NCBI GenBank assembly: GCA_001466705.2
Contig: LATX02000004.1
Span: forward strand, 99,699-163,698
Length of the DNA stretch: 64,000 nt
Direction of reading: 5' to 3'
Origin: Moniliophthora roreri
Lineage: Eukaryota; Basidiomycota; Agaricomycetes; Agaricales; Marasmiaceae
The notes below the pieces were generated by a model that was given only the letters and a program-made list of their open reading frames with translations, was not told where the DNA came from and searched no databases. A program made the position numbers and the translations under genes. This document shows positions 13,807 to 25,911 of this stretch, one piece after another (positions within the stretch are counted from its first letter, which is position 1; every line of letters begins with the position of its first letter).

Positions 13807-14366
13807 CATCATTGAATATGGAACGTCACCAGACATTGACAATTGCAAAGAACCCGCCGCAGTACTCACGAGATTGGTTGTGTGCGTTATTGAAGGAAGT
13901 AACGGAGAAACTTCTTGGTAGACGTCCTTGTGCATGTGAAGAGCCATTCCTGCCTGAATGTCAGCCTTTCCGGGACTTCGAGACACTAGAAAAGTCACGC
14001 TGCTTCTCTTACCTCGTAATAAACAGGTCGATTGCCTCGTTCATCAAGTACTTACTGATACAGTTCACCGATCGTTGCTCTAGCTTCTCAAGAACAAGAA
14101 AAAGAGGTTGCGGTTTAGGTCGACACCCAAAATGAGGGTTTTTCATTTTCGAGGATCTTCCCTGACCCGCCAGCACTTTTAACACACGAGCAATTTCGAC
14201 ATTTTCAGCTTTCTCTGTTATTGTGCCCCGCTGTCTTTCTTGTCCTTTGTGAGGACTGGAGTACCTGACAACTGCGCCGGGTGAGTTGTCTGCCCCTAGC
14301 AGGAGAACCCATTGACCCACTTAGGCTTCTCCAGTTTCAAGACGTCTTCGGTTGCAACGCAGCTGC

Positions 14367-14467
14367 GCAAGATAAGGAATCAAGGATACTAGCGTCAATC
14401 AAGACACTTCAGTGAAAGCACTGGCCCTGTCGCGACTCATCTCGTCTACAGCATTACCGAGATGAAA
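14367..14467 (+). repeat. Diverged direct repeat, copy 2
   Basis: Partner of 13,718-13,806: GCAAGATAAGGA, then CTAGCGTCAATCAAG, then CAGCATTACCGAGATGAAA. Its minus-strand reading is the C-terminus of a 140-codon open frame (14,399-14,821) ending in FHLGNAVDEM plus 13 further residues. I could not name the product. Confidence 0.55.
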
Positions 14468-15185
14468 ACGGGGGCGTCTACGCTCGGCTGTGCAGATATG
14501 AAGCACACCACCAGTTTGCTGTTGTATTTCCGAAAGCCTAGGAATCATATCATGTAGGCTGTGAGTTAAAATGCGGCATGTGGGTGGAACTGTGGAATCA
14601 ACGAAAGGGAAATACGCATCGCAGGTGTGGTTTGGGTTCAACAGCATAGCCAAGTTGCTACTTTTGTGAGACATATGCATGATAGAAGCAATCTTGACTT
14701 GATTAAGCATTCGATTATCACATTCACAATCCATGCCATTCCGCGCCTGTCCTAGAATGAAAAACGCGGAATGGATGGCGCAGCTGGGCAAAGGGTATAC
14801 GGACGGGCCACGGCAAAACACATGTGATAGCGATTATTTACATCATATTAAGCTAGAACTCCACTTTCCCCCAGCTCCAGTGGACTCTTATCGCGATTGG
14901 AAAACCCAATTCTCGCCGAATATTAGAAGATAGAACTCCTCCAGGAATAACCTTCGACATTAAGGCGGGGAGGGCAAGCCAAGACTCGGTATATCATCGC
15001 AGTAGATTGCCCGAAATTGATTCCCCCACGCGACAGAACACGAGGCATCAATCATTTTTGCCATTTTAATCTCCCCTCTCTTCGGTCACCAAAAGAAAAA
15101 AAAATCTCGGATCGAGTCATCAATTCCTTCCCCTCTGCCCTGTAGCAATCTTTAAAACCGCAGTCCCTCCTTCTAATCTCCCATA

Positions 15186-18100
15186 ATGCCTCCAAAACGT
15201 TCTACAACTAAGGCTCAGATGCCTGCACCCACCACGATATCTCGCGCAGGCCATGTTCGCAATCTCTGGTCAGAGTTCGAAGTGTGGCATGCGGAGCAGC
15301 GGGCGCAGCTCGACCAACGCATCGAAGAGGCACTACGAGACCTTGATTCAAAATGGCAAAAGTCAGCGACAGGCAACAAGAAACGCAAAAATACCAAGAA
15401 GGATCCTGAACACGAAAAGCGGCGAGCAGAGAAGAGGGAAGAAATGGAAAAGTCGTTTGATGGGAACAAGGTCAGGGAGGAGTGGCAGAACAGGTTGTTG
15501 AAGGCTGGCCTCAATGACCACGACTGGAACGATATGACACCGAACGAGCAGAAGAAGGTGGAGAAGATACTCGGAGTTGGATTGGAGGAAGAGACTAGCA
15601 CAGTTATCGAGGCGGCCCCACCGGCCCCACCGCCCGCACCAGTGCAACAAAAGTCGCAGCCATCACCGCCTCTAGCCCAATCTCTAACCAGCGAATCCCG
15701 CTCAGACAGCATGTCTGATACATTTGCCTTCGTGGACCCCACGACATTTAGCGTCTCGCACGTAGAAGACGAGTCGTCTCTAGACAACTGGCTTGAAGTG
15801 GTGAGCCGCAATTCTTCCGAACCTCATATTTCTTCTCTGACAGTTGGACCTTTTTTTTTTTTTGTTTCAGCGACAGCGAATCAAAAGCGACGACGAGATA
15901 AGCCTCGACGCTTCAACGACGTCTTCTTGGGTTGGTGGCCTTGAGGCACCTGCCTACATGGGCTGGTTCTCCGAGTCCAGGTCTTCCGCTCAGAGCTCCC
16001 AAACGTCTTTGAGCGGCTCTCCAGAACGGGGAGCAAGCAAGCTTCCAGCATTGGAACCCTTCAATCCCAACCTTCTGTCCTCCGCAGTCACCAGGTTGTC
16101 GTCATCGACGGACCGTCTCTGGGACGGTGACAAATCCGATTTTCTGGCCGATTCTATCCACTCTGACCCCATTTCCGCGGTTCTTGCTTCTTCACGAGGC
16201 GATCGGATGTCCACGCATTCTGGGAAACGAAAGTCCCAAAACCGGTATATCGGTCCCCAGCTGGTAGACCCCGATGACCAGTTAGACGAAGCAGAGCAAT
16301 TCGAGAACTACAAGCGCATGGTTCGAGTGCAGATCATTAAGGAGTTCCACCAAGAGGCGGCCGATGCGGATATTAACCTCTTCTTGACGATCGAGGAAGC
16401 TATTCAACTGAAAATTGCGACGGGGGGGTTCATTTCGAAGAAGGTGGAGGAGCACGAGGACTGGATGTTGCAGTTGCGTCAGAGAAAGGAGGAAGAGCGG
16501 AAAAGGATTGTGGAGACTGAACGACAACGGCGATTGGCCGAGTGGAATCAGAGAGGTCAGCGTCAACAGCCAGCCACGGCTCCGCAGCCTGCCCCGGTAC
16601 CCGCGTCAACGTCTAGACAGCCACCTCCTCTACCGGATGAGAAGTCGTTGAACGAGCTGGGTATTGACACTGATATCCTTACCGAGAAGTTCTTACGGGA
16701 GTTATCATTCGGACCGGAAGGCTCATCAAGTGCCGTCTCAGAGACTCCCACCGTTCGGTCTCAATTGAACCGAGGGGCGCGTCCTCCGAACATCCAGGAC
16801 TGGCTCGCAGCGGCTACCAGCGAAAGCGGTACTGACACGCCTACCCCCACGCTGCGTGCCTCGGCATGGACGACGAAGGATTCCATCATGGGTGGGAAGC
16901 CTGTCGACCCATCTGCGCTCACCGATGCACCTGCTTTCAAGCGGCTCCCATCTGGTCTTTCCAATGCGTTGACATCCAACGACTTGGACACGCAGTTCGA
17001 CTCGACGGCTCTCGAGACACCTGTATCAAAGACCAGGTCAAAAAAGTCTAATGCCCAAAAGGCGAAGGACTCGAAGACGAAGGGTGCTGAGACGTCTGGG
17101 AAAGGCAAAACCGAGTCAGCCACCAACAACAAGATAAAGATGGCTGAACCTGTCGTTACCCAAACCGAGGGAGCAAGTTCCTCCAAAACCAAACTCGAGC
17201 AACTGCCTCAACCTGCCTCCAAAGCGCAATCTGCTTGGGAGCCGGTCAAGGCAGAAGCTTCATCGTCAAAGATAGCCTCTACCTCGCTGTCACAATCACA
17301 GCTGTCTGCGACATCCCCTAGGATATCGCTACCGCCGCCTGTTCCTCTCGCGACCAGACCGGATATTCCTGCCACTTTTGCGACGCCAACCACAACTTCA
17401 ATCCTTTCTCCGCCTGCGACCAAGCCTGCCGCTACCCTTCCTCTCCCTACTCCGATCATGCAGACTCAGACACTGGCTCCTCCGATGCCGATCCCATCCT
17501 CGAGCTCGGGTCAAAGCACAAGCTCCAAGACCGCGAAACCACAGGTGCTGACGCAGACGCAGACGCAGACGCAGATGTACCACTCTCAACCAGCACCGCA
17601 GCCGCAATCGCAGCCGCAACCAGTATCAGTACCAGTGTCGGCACCACCGGCAGACATCCATCACCAACGATGGATCCCTCCAACCACAGAAACCAAGCGA
17701 CCTCAACCGGCTCGTACCGTCACTGAACCACCTTCCAAGCTCAAAAAGTCCCAGACACTTCCCCAGACACAGACGCAGGAAGGAGTCAAACCTGCTGTAC
17801 CAGCACCGCCGCCAACCACAACCAACACAGAAGTCCTACCCAGACGATCTCGAAGGATGTCAGATCCAGTTTCTCCGAGTCCTCGAAGTTTTGATTATCC
17901 CAATGGAAAGGTTCCTGGTAAGGCGACAGCGGATCCGGGGCCGGTCCCTGTGCCTTCTGGGATACTGAAGAAACCATCGACATCGGGATCAGGGTCCGGG
18001 TCTTCATCGTCAAAGGTGACTGCGAAAAAGTCTTCTTCTGCTAAAGGCAAGAAGGTGACTATCGAGGAAATCAAGGATGAGCAAGAGGAAAAGGAAGAAA

Positions 18101-18705
18101 AGACAGAGCATTTACCTACGGATTCGAGGTATATCATGGAGCCGAAACCGGTTGTTGCGTCGGGGATGTTTAATAGTATCTTCGATTATGAGGGCGAGTT
18201 GGAGAAGACAAAGGCGAAGGAGAAGGAGAGTGCAAAGAAGGCCAAGGGGAAGGAGTCGGTGCTTCTGACGTCGACTTCATCAGTATCGCACGCTCAGTCG
18301 AACCAGATGTGGATTCCGCCTCAGTCGTCGCAGCCACAACAGCAGCAGCAGCAGCAGGCACCTGTTCAAAAGACTGTCCAGTTCCCTCAGGAAGAAGAAC
18401 GTCATGTTCGATGGACACCCAACGTCGCCATGCTCGGTGAGGACAGCCTTGCACCTGGGTCAGCACCAGAGCGAGATACGTTCTTGTCTGGTTTGGATAC
18501 GTTACAAAAGTTGATGGAGGATAGTGGCATGTTTAGTGATATGGATGACAAAGAGGCCAGAGAATTGGATCGATTGTTATCGAAGGATTCCAAGAAGAAA
18601 GTGGAGAAGAAGACGGAGAAGAAGCCTGAGAAAGAGAAGGTGCAGAGTGGGATGTTTTGGACCCCACAAGGGTCAGGGCCATTGAGGATGCCAGGGGGAT
18701 TTTGA
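15186..18705 (+). CDS. Large intrinsically disordered protein, unknown function
   Basis: Two exons, join(15186..15800, 15871..18705), encode 1149 aa. The 70-nt intron (GTGAGC donor, CTGAC branch at 15,837, long T tract, TTTCAG) joins the frames in phase 0. The ATG has A at -3. The first 140 residues are a charged, probably helical segment (NLWSEFEVWHAEQRAQLDQR, then a KKRKNTKK basic patch and EEWQNRLLKAGLNDHDWNDM). A second ordered segment at about residues 335-440 contains EAEQFENYKRMVRVQIIKEF and an E/R-rich helix. The rest is low complexity, rich in P, S, T and Q, with a QT repeat near 766, a Q tract near 1029 and K/E-rich C-terminal helices, ending QGSGPLRMPGGF. No enzymatic motif is visible. 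I do not recognise the family; a nuclear or cytoskeletal scaffold is possible but unsupported. Confidence 0.85.
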
Positions 18706-19864
18706 CTCGGACTTGATGTTGTATTTGTTGACTGGCCACGACGACGACGACGACGAGGACGAAGCGATACGATACATTCCATGATTTTCATGATAATTTG
18801 CTTTGATGATCTGCTATCTTGTTGTAATTATTGTTCCATGTTAGACCGTGAATTATTAGGTATATTCATCGACGACTTTTTGGACGAGGGTTGAGAGTGG
18901 GGATGGGAATTGTTCTTGGGAAGCTGAAAACGACTGCCTTGAAATAGAACTGAGGACTTGAACGTGTGCAAGGCATGTTGGTCGATCAGTGGAGGCTGGA
19001 GTATGATATGCGAATCTGGGGAATGAAATGAAACCCTTCACGGAGCTGGAACGGAGAATAACTCGCCCATGAAGCTCATAACATGAAAGGCATGTCTTGT
19101 GATCGGCCATGCGTCGTAGTAAAGCAGACATCCTCCAAGGAATCCAAAGATTTTGTCGTTTTCAGCAGTGATGAGTAGAAGACGTACACTCCAAAGCTCC
19201 AATTCGCGAAGGTAACCGGTCGACTAGCAGCATCCAATGACTTCAATGACTTCACCAGTGGCGGTAATGGCCCATGAAACATCGATTTACCCCTCGATCT
19301 CGTCTCATTTCCTATTCCCGTCAGCTCCAATCGAATTCGCTCTGCAACGTGGATGCAGCATCCAAGATAGTTTCCTTGATAGGACCTTAGCCTAGAATAG
19401 GTGAAGAGGATCGATAGCAAGTACATCGAGGACAAAGATAACGATTGTGATGGTAGGAAAGAAACAGATTATCTACGCAGCCATCAGCTAGCAGAACTTT
19501 TCTGCGGTACCGACTCAAGGTGGCAGTGTTATGTTCGCGTCAAGACGCGTCAGTTGCACCTGACCGCAAGCACGGACCCTTGACTCAGGCTCAGGTACAA
19601 GGGTACTCTAATTCAATTCTTGATCTTCCACCGTTTCCTTCCAATGCCATATTCCTTGGTAAAAGGCTGTAAAAGGTCGGATGACGGTTGTAATCTGCCA
19701 AACGTATGGCAAACGTGACTTGGTCAGCGCTTGCGACCTCAACGCCTTGGTTTCGCATCAGAATTCGGATTGATTTTCGGACCGATGCAGGCAAGCTTCG
19801 CTTTGAGCGGTTTTCGACATCTTGTTAAATAATAGGGGGGACAGGGTTGATCTAAAGTTCCACA
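18706..19864. other. Intergenic region
   Basis: This covers the 3' flank of the 1149-aa gene and the promoter of the transporter gene, both on the plus strand. Two overlapping minus-strand frames (18,856-19,131, with an ATG; 19,076-19,435) are open, but they lack motifs and convincing splice links, so I do not call a gene. A weak possibility of a small minus-strand gene remains. Confidence 0.45.
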
Positions 19865-21568
19865 ATGGCTGAAGAGCCCACAGAACAAACACCCCTCCTC
19901 GTCGAACCCCAGAGAACCCAGGGACAAGACCCAGAGGTCGTAGCCAAACCCCATCATGCCATTTACGACAGATTCACCTCGGCGCAAAAGACGCAAATAC
20001 TTGCCCAAGTTTCTTATGTCGGTTTGATTCCACGTACGTGCAAAATGTAAAGCACAGGATAAAATGTTGCTGACAATATTTTCAGTTTTCGTCGCTGTGT
20101 CATTTTACCCAACTATACCAGAAATCGCAAAAGATTTGGATACTACAGCTGAGGTTGTTAGGTGCGCACCCACTCTCATTACAACACAACCTCATACTGA
20201 CACGTGGTACCTAAAACAGTCTCGCAGTCAGCATATCCGTCTTGTCAGGTTGTATAGGTGGTCTCATAGGTGCTTCTTTTGCTACCTTCTACGGTCGCCG
20301 CCCAACCTACCTCCTCGGACTCCCTATTCTCTGTATCGGCAGCATCGGCGTAGCCCAATCCAACACCATTCCCAGCCTAATGACATGGCGGTTCATCCAA
20401 ACATTTGGTGTTTCGTCCGGTCTATCTGTCGGCGCAGGTGTCATTGGTGACATTTACGCATTAGAAGAACGAGGAATGGCTATGGGTATCTTCTTCGCTG
20501 CATGCTTATTAGGCCAGTCTTTTGGACCTTTTGTTGGCGGATTCGTCGCTTACTACTTTGATTGGCGTATTATGCAACTTTCTTTGGGTGGTGCTGGCCT
20601 CGTGGGGTTCTTATGGATGCTTTTGGGGTATCCGGAGACTAGTTTGCCTGGAAGTCGAGGCATCGACAAACAACGTGCGGAATTGGAGAAGAGGGGCATC
20701 GACTATTCAGCCCAAAACGTTGTGTTCAAGTATCTCCCTCGGTTTAACCCGTTCCATACGTTGGGTATGCTGAAAAGTCCCAACATTACCGCCGTAGTAC
20801 GCGTTTTTCCCTCGATCTCTCCCTGTTTCTTTCTTCATTAAAAAGCCCCCAGTCCCTCGCAGGCATGCTAATCCTTTTCACCGACTATGTCAACCTTGTA
20901 CCTCTACCCCTCACCATTGCTCCCCGATACGGTATAACCAACAAAGCCGTCCTTGGACTCCTATATTGTCCACAAGGCGTAGGCAAATTCTTTGGCGCCC
21001 CCGTAGCAGGCTGGCTATCCGACCGTGTTGTCCGCAAGCTCCTCAAAGCCCGCGGTGGGACATGGTACCCAGAAGATCGACTACGTGCATCTTTATTGGG
21101 TGGTGCAGTGCTGGTTCCTTTATCAACTCTAGGAATCGGGTTCACAACACACTTTATCTCTTCACCCAAGATCGGATTAACACTAGACATGATCCTCTTA
21201 TTTATAAACGGCTTTGGTATCGATATGGTTTTAAACCCATCTTCAACATATATTGTCGATATACTACAAGCTAGGGGAGCGGAAGGGATTGCGGCGAATT
21301 ACGCCCTGAGAGCGTTTCTGACGTCGTTTGCGGTGTCAGCTATCACCCCAATGATAAATAGTATAGGTATTTTGGGTGCGAATGCGGTGGCTAGTGTGTC
21401 TGCTTGGACGGGCTTTGGGTATGTTATCTTTGCCTCTAGCTTGAAATTCTAAGAAGCTAATCCGTACTTAGGTTACTGGTGCTAACGATTAAGTATGGGG
21501 AGGGTATGAGAGATTGGGTGGATGTTGGGTATGTCAAGGGTGACGGACAAGGCGAGGGGGCGGGTTGA
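19865..21568 (+). CDS. MFS drug:H+ antiporter-type transporter (DHA1-like)
   Basis: Five exons, join(19865..20033, 20086..20161, 20220..20796, 20853..21418, 21472..21568), encode 494 aa. Each of the four introns (52, 58, 56 and 53 nt) preserves the frame, and three have clear CTGAC or CTAAT branch sites. The N-terminus is short and hydrophilic (MAEEPTEQTPLL). Transmembrane helices follow. A loop 2-3 motif A relative (GASFATFYGRRPTY, residues 99-112) and a helix 5 motif C (LGQSFGPFVGG, about 179-189) preceded by GDIYALEERGMAMG are characteristic of 12-helix DHA1 transporters such as the Tpo/Flr group. Expected role: proton-driven export of a small molecule at the plasma or vacuolar membrane; the substrate cannot be told from sequence. 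The stop codon lies in a GGTTGA repeat. The donor at 20,797 could instead be 3 nt upstream. Confidence 0.88.
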
Positions 21569-21592
21569 GGTTGAGGTTGAGGTTGAGGTTGA
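21563..21592 (+). repeat. Five GGTTGA hexamers overlapping a stop codon
   Basis: Five perfect tandem copies. The first supplies the TGA stop of the transporter gene (21,566-21,568). A change in repeat number would leave the stop in place; a mutation in the first unit would still meet a further in-frame TGA six bases on. Confidence 0.95.
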
Positions 21593-22534
21593 AGTCGTCG
21601 ACGTTGGGTTGCCGCTCCTCTTTATTTTGTTTGACGCAATTTTCAAGATCTTATGAAGCACGAAGCATAAAGCATGTACATACACAGTCATGACCACGAT
21701 TAACGCATTTGTCATTACAATATACAGTACAGTGTACTAGCCTAGCTCTAAATGCTTGGTACAGAAAACACCGTAACGAAGGTGTTCATGCTTCCTTTTG
21801 AGAGGATAGACCTTCTAGACTGGGGCTATCCTTCCAGAGAAAAGAAGAATCGGAGGAAATCATGTTGGTTTACAGGGTGCTGAGGTCAAGCGCACCGAAT
21901 TATGAAGAATCTCGTCGAAACGATCCCCGAACAGACCTTCCGGACCTTTCTGGTGGCCATAAACAACGAACAACTTTGAAATGCTTACTTCTCAGAAGAC
22001 ATTTTGACAAATTTAGGGACCTTCTAGGTTTTTGCTCGGTGTGAAAAGAGGTCAAGACTCGAACCCAGTGAAAACCCCGTCCTGTACAGTCCGATTCCTA
22101 CTGTTTCCGTATGTTTAACAGCATGGAACAGAACAAAACATAGAAAACGGATAGCCAGCTGTTCATATCCGTTTCTTTCCAATAAACTGGGTATCATCTT
22201 TGAGAAATCCTTTAGAATCAATTCAAAACGTACCATATTGATACGTGACGTCAATCTTAGCTTCCACGATTGCTCTCAGGCCCGCTGCCCAGATATCAAG
22301 CTGAATTTCATGAAACAGCGCGAAGACAGCTAAGGAAGGCGAAGAAAGGTGTCATTTGTTTGCCTGTCGTAAGGTAGAGGTCAGATGCGGGTCTTCGGTC
22401 GAAAGGAGGCAGGGGAAGAGGGTAAGGAGGGGCAAGCTGTCGGGTAGACACAGAAGGAACTGGAATTAATCAAAACATAAAAAACAGACTGGGACTCAAA
22501 CGCGAGACCTCAACGCGTCAGCATCATGTGACCC
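21593..22534. other. Intergenic region upstream of HSP60
   Basis: This is the 3' flank of the transporter and the distal promoter of HSP60. No coding features are recognised. Confidence 0.5.
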
Positions 22535-22549
22535 GGAACATTCCAGAAC
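22535..22549 (+). promoter_or_regulatory. Perfect three-unit heat-shock element
   Basis: The sequence GGAACATTCCAGAAC fits nGAAnnTTCnnGAAn exactly, with GAA at 22,536-38, TTC at 22,541-43 and GAA at 22,546-48. It ends 98 bp before the HSP60 ATG. This is the binding pattern of the fungal heat-shock factor Hsf1. A CT-rich tract at about 22,590-22,635 sits between it and the start codon, as is common in fungal promoters. Binding itself is inferred. Confidence 0.85.
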
Positions 22550-22647
22550 GCATGGGAAAACAAATTTATTTTTCTTGCTTACCTCCGGTTCTCCGCGTCT
22601 TCCCTCTTCACCTTCTTTCTTCTCTTATCCATCCTCGACGAACCAAA

Positions 22648-24616
22648 ATGCATCGCCTGTCGACCACCTCACTAAGGTCTCTCCGTGGTGCAGCATCCAG
22701 GGCTGCTAAGCCTTCTCTTACTCGCGGTGCGCACAAGGAGATCAAGTTTTCGAACGAGGGCAGAGCCAGCATCCTCAAGGGTGTCGACGTTCTGGCAAAC
22801 GCTGTCAGCGTCACACTGGGTCCCAAGGGTACGTGGCAGCCTGTATAGGCACTCTACAGGATACTTATAGTTGCTTCCAGGTCGTAATGTCATCATTGAA
22901 CAGTCCTTCGGAGGTCCCAAAATCACCAAAGGTGAGCACTCCAATTCGACGCGTATTACAAGGTTCTCATCCCTCCTTCCTCAGACGGTGTCACCGTTGC
23001 AAAGTCAATAACTCTCAAAGACAAGTTTGAGAATCTTGGTGCCCGGTAAGGGTCTTAAAAATTACGTGTCGTTTTCACATTGACTCACTCCGTTCCCATG
23101 TAGTCTCGTCCAGGACGTTGCACAGAAAACCAACGAGATAGCTGGTGACGGTACCACGACCGCGACCGTTCTCGCTCGTGCTATCTACTCTGAGGGTGTT
23201 AAGAATGTCGCAGCAGGCTGCAATCCCATGGACCTCCGCCGAGGTGCCCAAGCCGCCGTTGACCGTGTCGTCGAATTTCTTGCCTCCCAAACCAAAACTA
23301 TCACCACCACTGCCGAGATTGCCCAAGTCGCTACCATCTCCGCCAACGGTGATACTCACGTTGGTAACCTCATTGCTCAGGCTATGGAGAAGGTCGGCAA
23401 GGAAGGTGTCATCACTGTGAAGGAGGGAAAGACCATTGACGACGAAATTGAGGTCACTGAGGGTATGCGCTTCGACCGTGGCTACATCTCTCCCTACTTC
23501 ATCACCGACGTCAAGACCCAAAAGGTCGAATTCGAGAAGCCTCTCATTCTGCTGAGCGAGAAGAAGATCTCTGCTCTCCAGGATATCCTTCCCTCCCTCG
23601 AAGCTGCCGTCCAGGCTCGCCGCCCTCTCGTCATCATTGCCGAGGATGTTGACGGTGAAGCACTCGCTGCCTGCATCCTTAACAAGCTCCGTGGCCAGAT
23701 CCAGGTCGCAGCCGTCAAGGCTCCCGGATTCGGTGACAACCGCAAGAGCATCCTCGGTGACCTTGCCATCCTCACTGGCGGAACCGTCTTCACCGACGAG
23801 CTCGACATCAAACTCGAGCGTGCTACCCCCGACCTTCTCGGATCCACTGGCAGCATCACCATCACCAAGGAAGACACCATCTTCCTCAACGGCGAAGGCT
23901 CCAAGGATGCCATCCAATCCCGCTGCGAGCAGATCCGTGCTCTCATCAACGACACAACTACATCCGATTACGACCGTACCCGTCTCCAAGAGCGTCTCGC
24001 CAAGCTCTCTGGCGGTGTCGCCGTTATCAAAGTCGGAGGTGCTAGCGAGGTCGAAGTCGGTGAGAAAAAGGACCGCTACGACGATGCTCTCAACGCTACT
24101 CGCGCTGCTGTCGAGGAAGGTATTCTTCCCGGTGGTGGTGTGGCCCTTCTCAAGGCATCTTTGATGCTTGCCACCACCTCTCCTGCACCCAATGCCTCCA
24201 CACCCAACACCAACCCCGATGTTAAGCCTATCCCCACTGCCAACTTTGACCAAGACCTCGGTGTCTCGATCATCCGTCGGGCACTCACCGGTCCTTCCCG
24301 GGCGATCCTCACCAACGCCGGTGAGGAAGCATCCGTGATTGTCGGCAGTCTCCTCGACAAGTCCAAGTACGGCAGTCCTGACAAGTTTGCTTGGGGTTAT
24401 GACGCGAGCAAGGGTGAATATGTCGACATGATTAAGGCTGGTATCGTCGACCCTCTCAAGGTCGTCCGAACTGCTTTGGTCGATGCCTCTGGTGTCGCTT
24501 CTCTGCTGACTACCTCGGAAGCATGTATCGTCGACGCACCCGAGGAAGACAAGCCTGCCGGCGGCATGGGTGGTATGGGCGGTATGGGCGGTATGGGTGG
24601 CATGGGCGGCTTCTAA
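22648..24616 (+). CDS. HSP60: Mitochondrial chaperonin Hsp60 (group I chaperonin, GroEL family)
   Basis: Four exons, join(22648..22828, 22881..22931, 22985..23045, 23104..24616), encode 601 aa. The introns (52, 53, 58 nt) are all phase-consistent. The product forms the mitochondrial ring chaperonin that folds imported proteins using ATP. Residues 1-28 are a basic, Ser/Arg-rich mitochondrial presequence ([20 protein letters not shown]). Chaperonin motifs follow in order: TLGPKGRNV at about 56-64, GGPKITKDGVTV at 71-82, and GDGTTTAT with the catalytic-type Asp113. The family signature [12 protein letters not shown] is at 432-443, and a GGM-repeat C-terminal tail ends the protein. A Pro/Thr/Asn-rich insertion of about 20 residues after the signature (about 455-475) is an oddity relative to yeast Hsp60. 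A perfect heat-shock element lies upstream. Fragments of exon 4 recur at 41.5-41.9 kb and 52.0-52.6 kb. Confidence 0.97.
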
Positions 24617-25605
24617 GCCTAGATAGGACCGTGTTGTTTGGGTTTGACCTGTTGTTTCGCTCAAAAGTACACCACTTGACATCTTTACTGCTGATGATTC
24701 TTTCCGGGACTTGCAATGCTTTTTATGCTCTACACGTTATATTAGTAGCAACATATGTATCGTACACAAACTAGTTTGAATAACCACTCCGCTCATGCAA
24801 GCTAGCGTCTACTTCTGAACAATGACACATACTTCAGACCTCCAGGGTGTACTCAGTACTACCTTCATAGTTTTTCTTTTCCCAGTTGCTCGTGATGTTG
24901 TCGTAAGTATCAGCCTTCAGAAAAATTGCCTCTTTAAAAAGTGACACTATTGGTTTCCTCCCTCCCTTGGTAGTAATGGCGCGCGTGTCTTAGCACACAT
25001 TGTGATAATAGGCATGTAAGCCCCAAGAGGTCTTCAATGAAGGAGAACATGAGCACAGATAAGATGTGGCAAGTTCACTATCTGCACTTGTCAGAAGTGG
25101 GCCATCAGGCCTCACTGGCCGGTACAAGTCCATATGTACCTTATGACAAACAGGCTGACAGATGGTTTTCCTGAGACAAAACCACATATATATAGATTGA
25201 GACAGAAACAAGGACAATTGCAGCAGGGTGTAATGCATATACCAAACATATTCAGTGAAGAGCACTGTGTAGAATTCATCTTGAACTGTGTCCATCTCTC
25301 TGTAACCAATTGCCAGTTGGGGCTGAGGTACCTTGGCTGTGAGTGCTGACAAGCTGCCTTTTAGGGCAACCCTGGGCCAATCTATGTCATAACTTTCCAC
25401 TTCCAAAAAATCCCATGAACTCATAACAATGTGGTCAACAAGCAGAAGATGTTCTGGAGAATCATATGTGGTAGGGAGGAGAGAAGGAGCTAGTGCAAGT
25501 TCCAGGTGAATGCAAGTAACATAGCTCATTTGTGGTAGCCAGGTATTTTCTTGATCTGCATGCAGATGGGTTTGTCCAGAGAAGTCAACAATGTTTTCAT
25601 ACTGA
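24617..25605. other. 3' flank of HSP60 and start of CpG-poor block
   Basis: The first 360 bp are ordinary 3' flanking sequence. From about 24,985 the sequence changes abruptly to AT-rich, CpG-poor DNA. A 179-codon minus-strand open frame (24,990-25,529) has no start signal or motif I trust. It is probably repeat DNA outside the transposon's inverted repeats. Confidence 0.45.
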
Positions 25606-25629
25606 CACTATGTACGAGGTGTTCTTTTA
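25606..25629 (+). repeat. Outer inverted repeat, left
   Basis: It starts CACTATGTACGAGG and ends TGTTCTTTTA. It pairs with 29,335-29,358 on the opposite strand. The three mismatches are all transitions. Confidence 0.8.
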
Positions 25630-25792
25630 ACATGGTTTTCTCATTGAGAAAACACTTAATCTTCTTGCAAAGAGAATTTTTATAAAACCATATATAAATT
25701 CTAAATTTCAATCATGTCCTCTCAACAAGAATATGCCTGGAGAATACTAAATTTTCAACAGCAAAAGATATAGAATTTTCAAATTCTGAGAA

Positions 25793-25848
25793 TTACTGCC
25801 ATTTGCAGAATATAGGGCAGGCCCAGGTTTTTGACAACGCACGACTGA
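25793..25848 (+). repeat. Inner inverted repeat, left
   Basis: A 56-bp arm starting TTACTGCCATTTGCAGAA, with GGCCCAGGTTTTTGAC in the middle and ending CGCACGACTGA. It pairs with 28,772-28,826. It keeps CpG sites although its surroundings lack them. Confidence 0.85.
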
Positions 25849-25911
25849 TTTCGATCTTCTGGCCCAATCTTCCAGTCCAAAGTTCCAAATCATAAGCGGG
25901 CACCAGATGAC

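Larger units (their letters stand above)
12929..15185. other. Divergent intergenic region with two tandem relics
   Basis: This separates the divergently transcribed 1281-aa (minus) and 1149-aa (plus) genes and so must hold both promoters. CT-rich stretches precede the plus-strand start at about 15,060-15,180. The middle (13.7-14.8 kb) contains a pair of diverged direct repeats (see separate entries) with minus-strand open frames of 80-140 codons. I recognise no product. Confidence 0.5.

Noticed and set aside
23075..24682. A 535-codon minus-strand open frame opposite HSP60
   Set aside because: It is the antisense shadow of the HSP60 exon, produced by biased codon use; the plus strand is unmistakably Hsp60.
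24990..25529. A 179-codon minus-strand frame next to HSP60
   Set aside because: It lies in CpG-poor, AT-rich repeat DNA without motifs or splice logic; long frames there arise easily.
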